DNA of 64,000 nucleotides, taken from positions 30,316 to 94,315 of the forward strand of contig JANQKY010000046.1 in NCBI GenBank assembly GCA_028280885.1. The letters run 5' to 3'. The stretch is from Tepidamorphus sp. (GTDB lineage: Bacteria > Pseudomonadota > Alphaproteobacteria > Rhizobiales > Tepidamorphaceae). The position numbers were made by a program, and so were the translations under genes. Below the pieces are notes generated by a model that had not been told where the DNA came from, did not search any database, and saw only the letters and a program-made list of their open reading frames with translations. Positions 63,516-64,000 of the stretch are shown one piece after another. Each line of letters begins with the position of its first letter. Position 1 is the first letter of the stretch.

Positions 63516-64000
63516 GGGGATCGCGGCAGGCGCGCGCCCTCGCTTGGTGTCATCATGGCCGCGTTCCGGTGTTTTTCGATGATGGATCGGTGGTTCCCCG
63601 ATCCCGGATATTCGCTGACGCGAATTCCGGGATGACGAGGGAGGGGTTTGCGCTCTGCCGCCCACACTCCGGTGTCATGCCCGGAACACGGCCACCGCTG
63701 TCCGGTTTAGTTCCGGCGATGTCGATTAACCGGTTGCCTGGTATAACACTTTCGGCGAACCATGGTGGCGGGACACGCCCCCGCTAAATCGCCAGCTCGG
63801 ACGTCATCAATTCTGTTTGCCTCTACGAAAGCGGTGTCTGGCGTCGCTCGCCACTCACCCTCCCTGTCATCTGCCGGGCTTGTCCCCTGGGGTCATTGCC
63901 GGGCTTGTCCCGGCAATCCATGAACACCTCCGCTGGCGATGGTGTTCATGGGTCCCCGGACTTGTTCCGGGCCACCTGCGCGGTGACGACACGGGGAAGG
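63516..64000. repeat. Repeat block downstream of parB
   Basis: No gene is credible in the last 485 bp. A hairpin unit lies at 63581-63640 (CCCGGATATTCGC/GCGAATTCCGGG), a GCTGTCCGGTTTAG motif near 63700 and a paired CCGGGCTTGTCCCGG repeat at 63864-63988. The last begins with a 5'-truncated tandem unit (GTCATCTGCCGGGC then GTCATTGCCGGGC), as at 33200. Confidence 0.65.

Overview
The window is a GC-rich chromosomal segment from an alphaproteobacterium, most likely order Hyphomicrobiales (Rhizobiales). The evidence is gene order known from that group: gyaR-SH3-irr-fabA-fabB-fabI; miaB-phoH-ybeY-corC-lnt-praR-(metK)-trmB-rimP-nusA-ylxR-infB-rbfA-truB-rpsO-pnp; hisB-DUF2628-hisH-hisA-hisF-hisE-coaA; hslV-membrane protein-hslU; timA-mltA-smr; fxsA-secB; dnaQ-coaE-aroE-maf-ppsR | hemE-hemJ-rho ... 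mnmE-mnmG-rsmG-parA-parB. The genes are almost all housekeeping. I see no tRNA, rRNA, CRISPR array, transposase or prophage gene.

Layout. 0-9 kb: a MoeB/ThiF-like enzyme, small envelope proteins, a 2-hydroxyacid dehydrogenase, Irr, the unsaturated fatty acid genes fabA/fabB plus fabI, and a diguanylate cyclase. 9-30 kb: a long leftward run for RNA and translation (pnp, rpsO, truB, rbfA, infB, ylxR, nusA, rimP, trmB), lipoprotein acylation (lnt), RNA maturation (ybeY, phoH, miaB), then plsC, fur/mur, rimI, tsaB and an Fe-S scaffold gene. 31-38 kb: a universal stress protein, a secreted PQQ-type sugar dehydrogenase, coaA and the histidine genes. 39-47 kb: the HslUV protease with a membrane protein between its two genes, Smr and XRE proteins, MltA, a Tim44-like protein, FxsA and SecB. 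47-63.5 kb: the replication-origin and partition region.

The most informative part is 47-62 kb. The 353-bp gap between divergent ppsR and hemE (51147-51499) occupies the place of the Caulobacter origin. It holds a perfect CtrA box, near-consensus DnaA boxes, AT-rich stretches and, at its right edge, four GANTC (CcrM) sites in 36 bp. The nearest genes on each side are transcribed away from it. Eight to ten kb to the right lie three parS-like palindromes next to mnmG-rsmG-parA-parB, one of them inside the rsmG coding sequence.

Superimposed on the genes is a dense set of intergenic repeats. These are palindromic GTCATCCCGG and GTCATTGCCGGGCTTGTCC units, and composite elements whose long inverted ends frame a spacer; one composite of about 210 bp occurs twice with a conserved centre. 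A 288-bp element with perfect 22-bp terminal inverted repeats and several nested hairpins sits between yyaL and mnmE. These non-coding elements, a low-GC orphan secreted-protein gene (54692-55261), an in-frame 15-bp tandem repeat in trmB and the absence of metK from its usual place are the least conventional features here.
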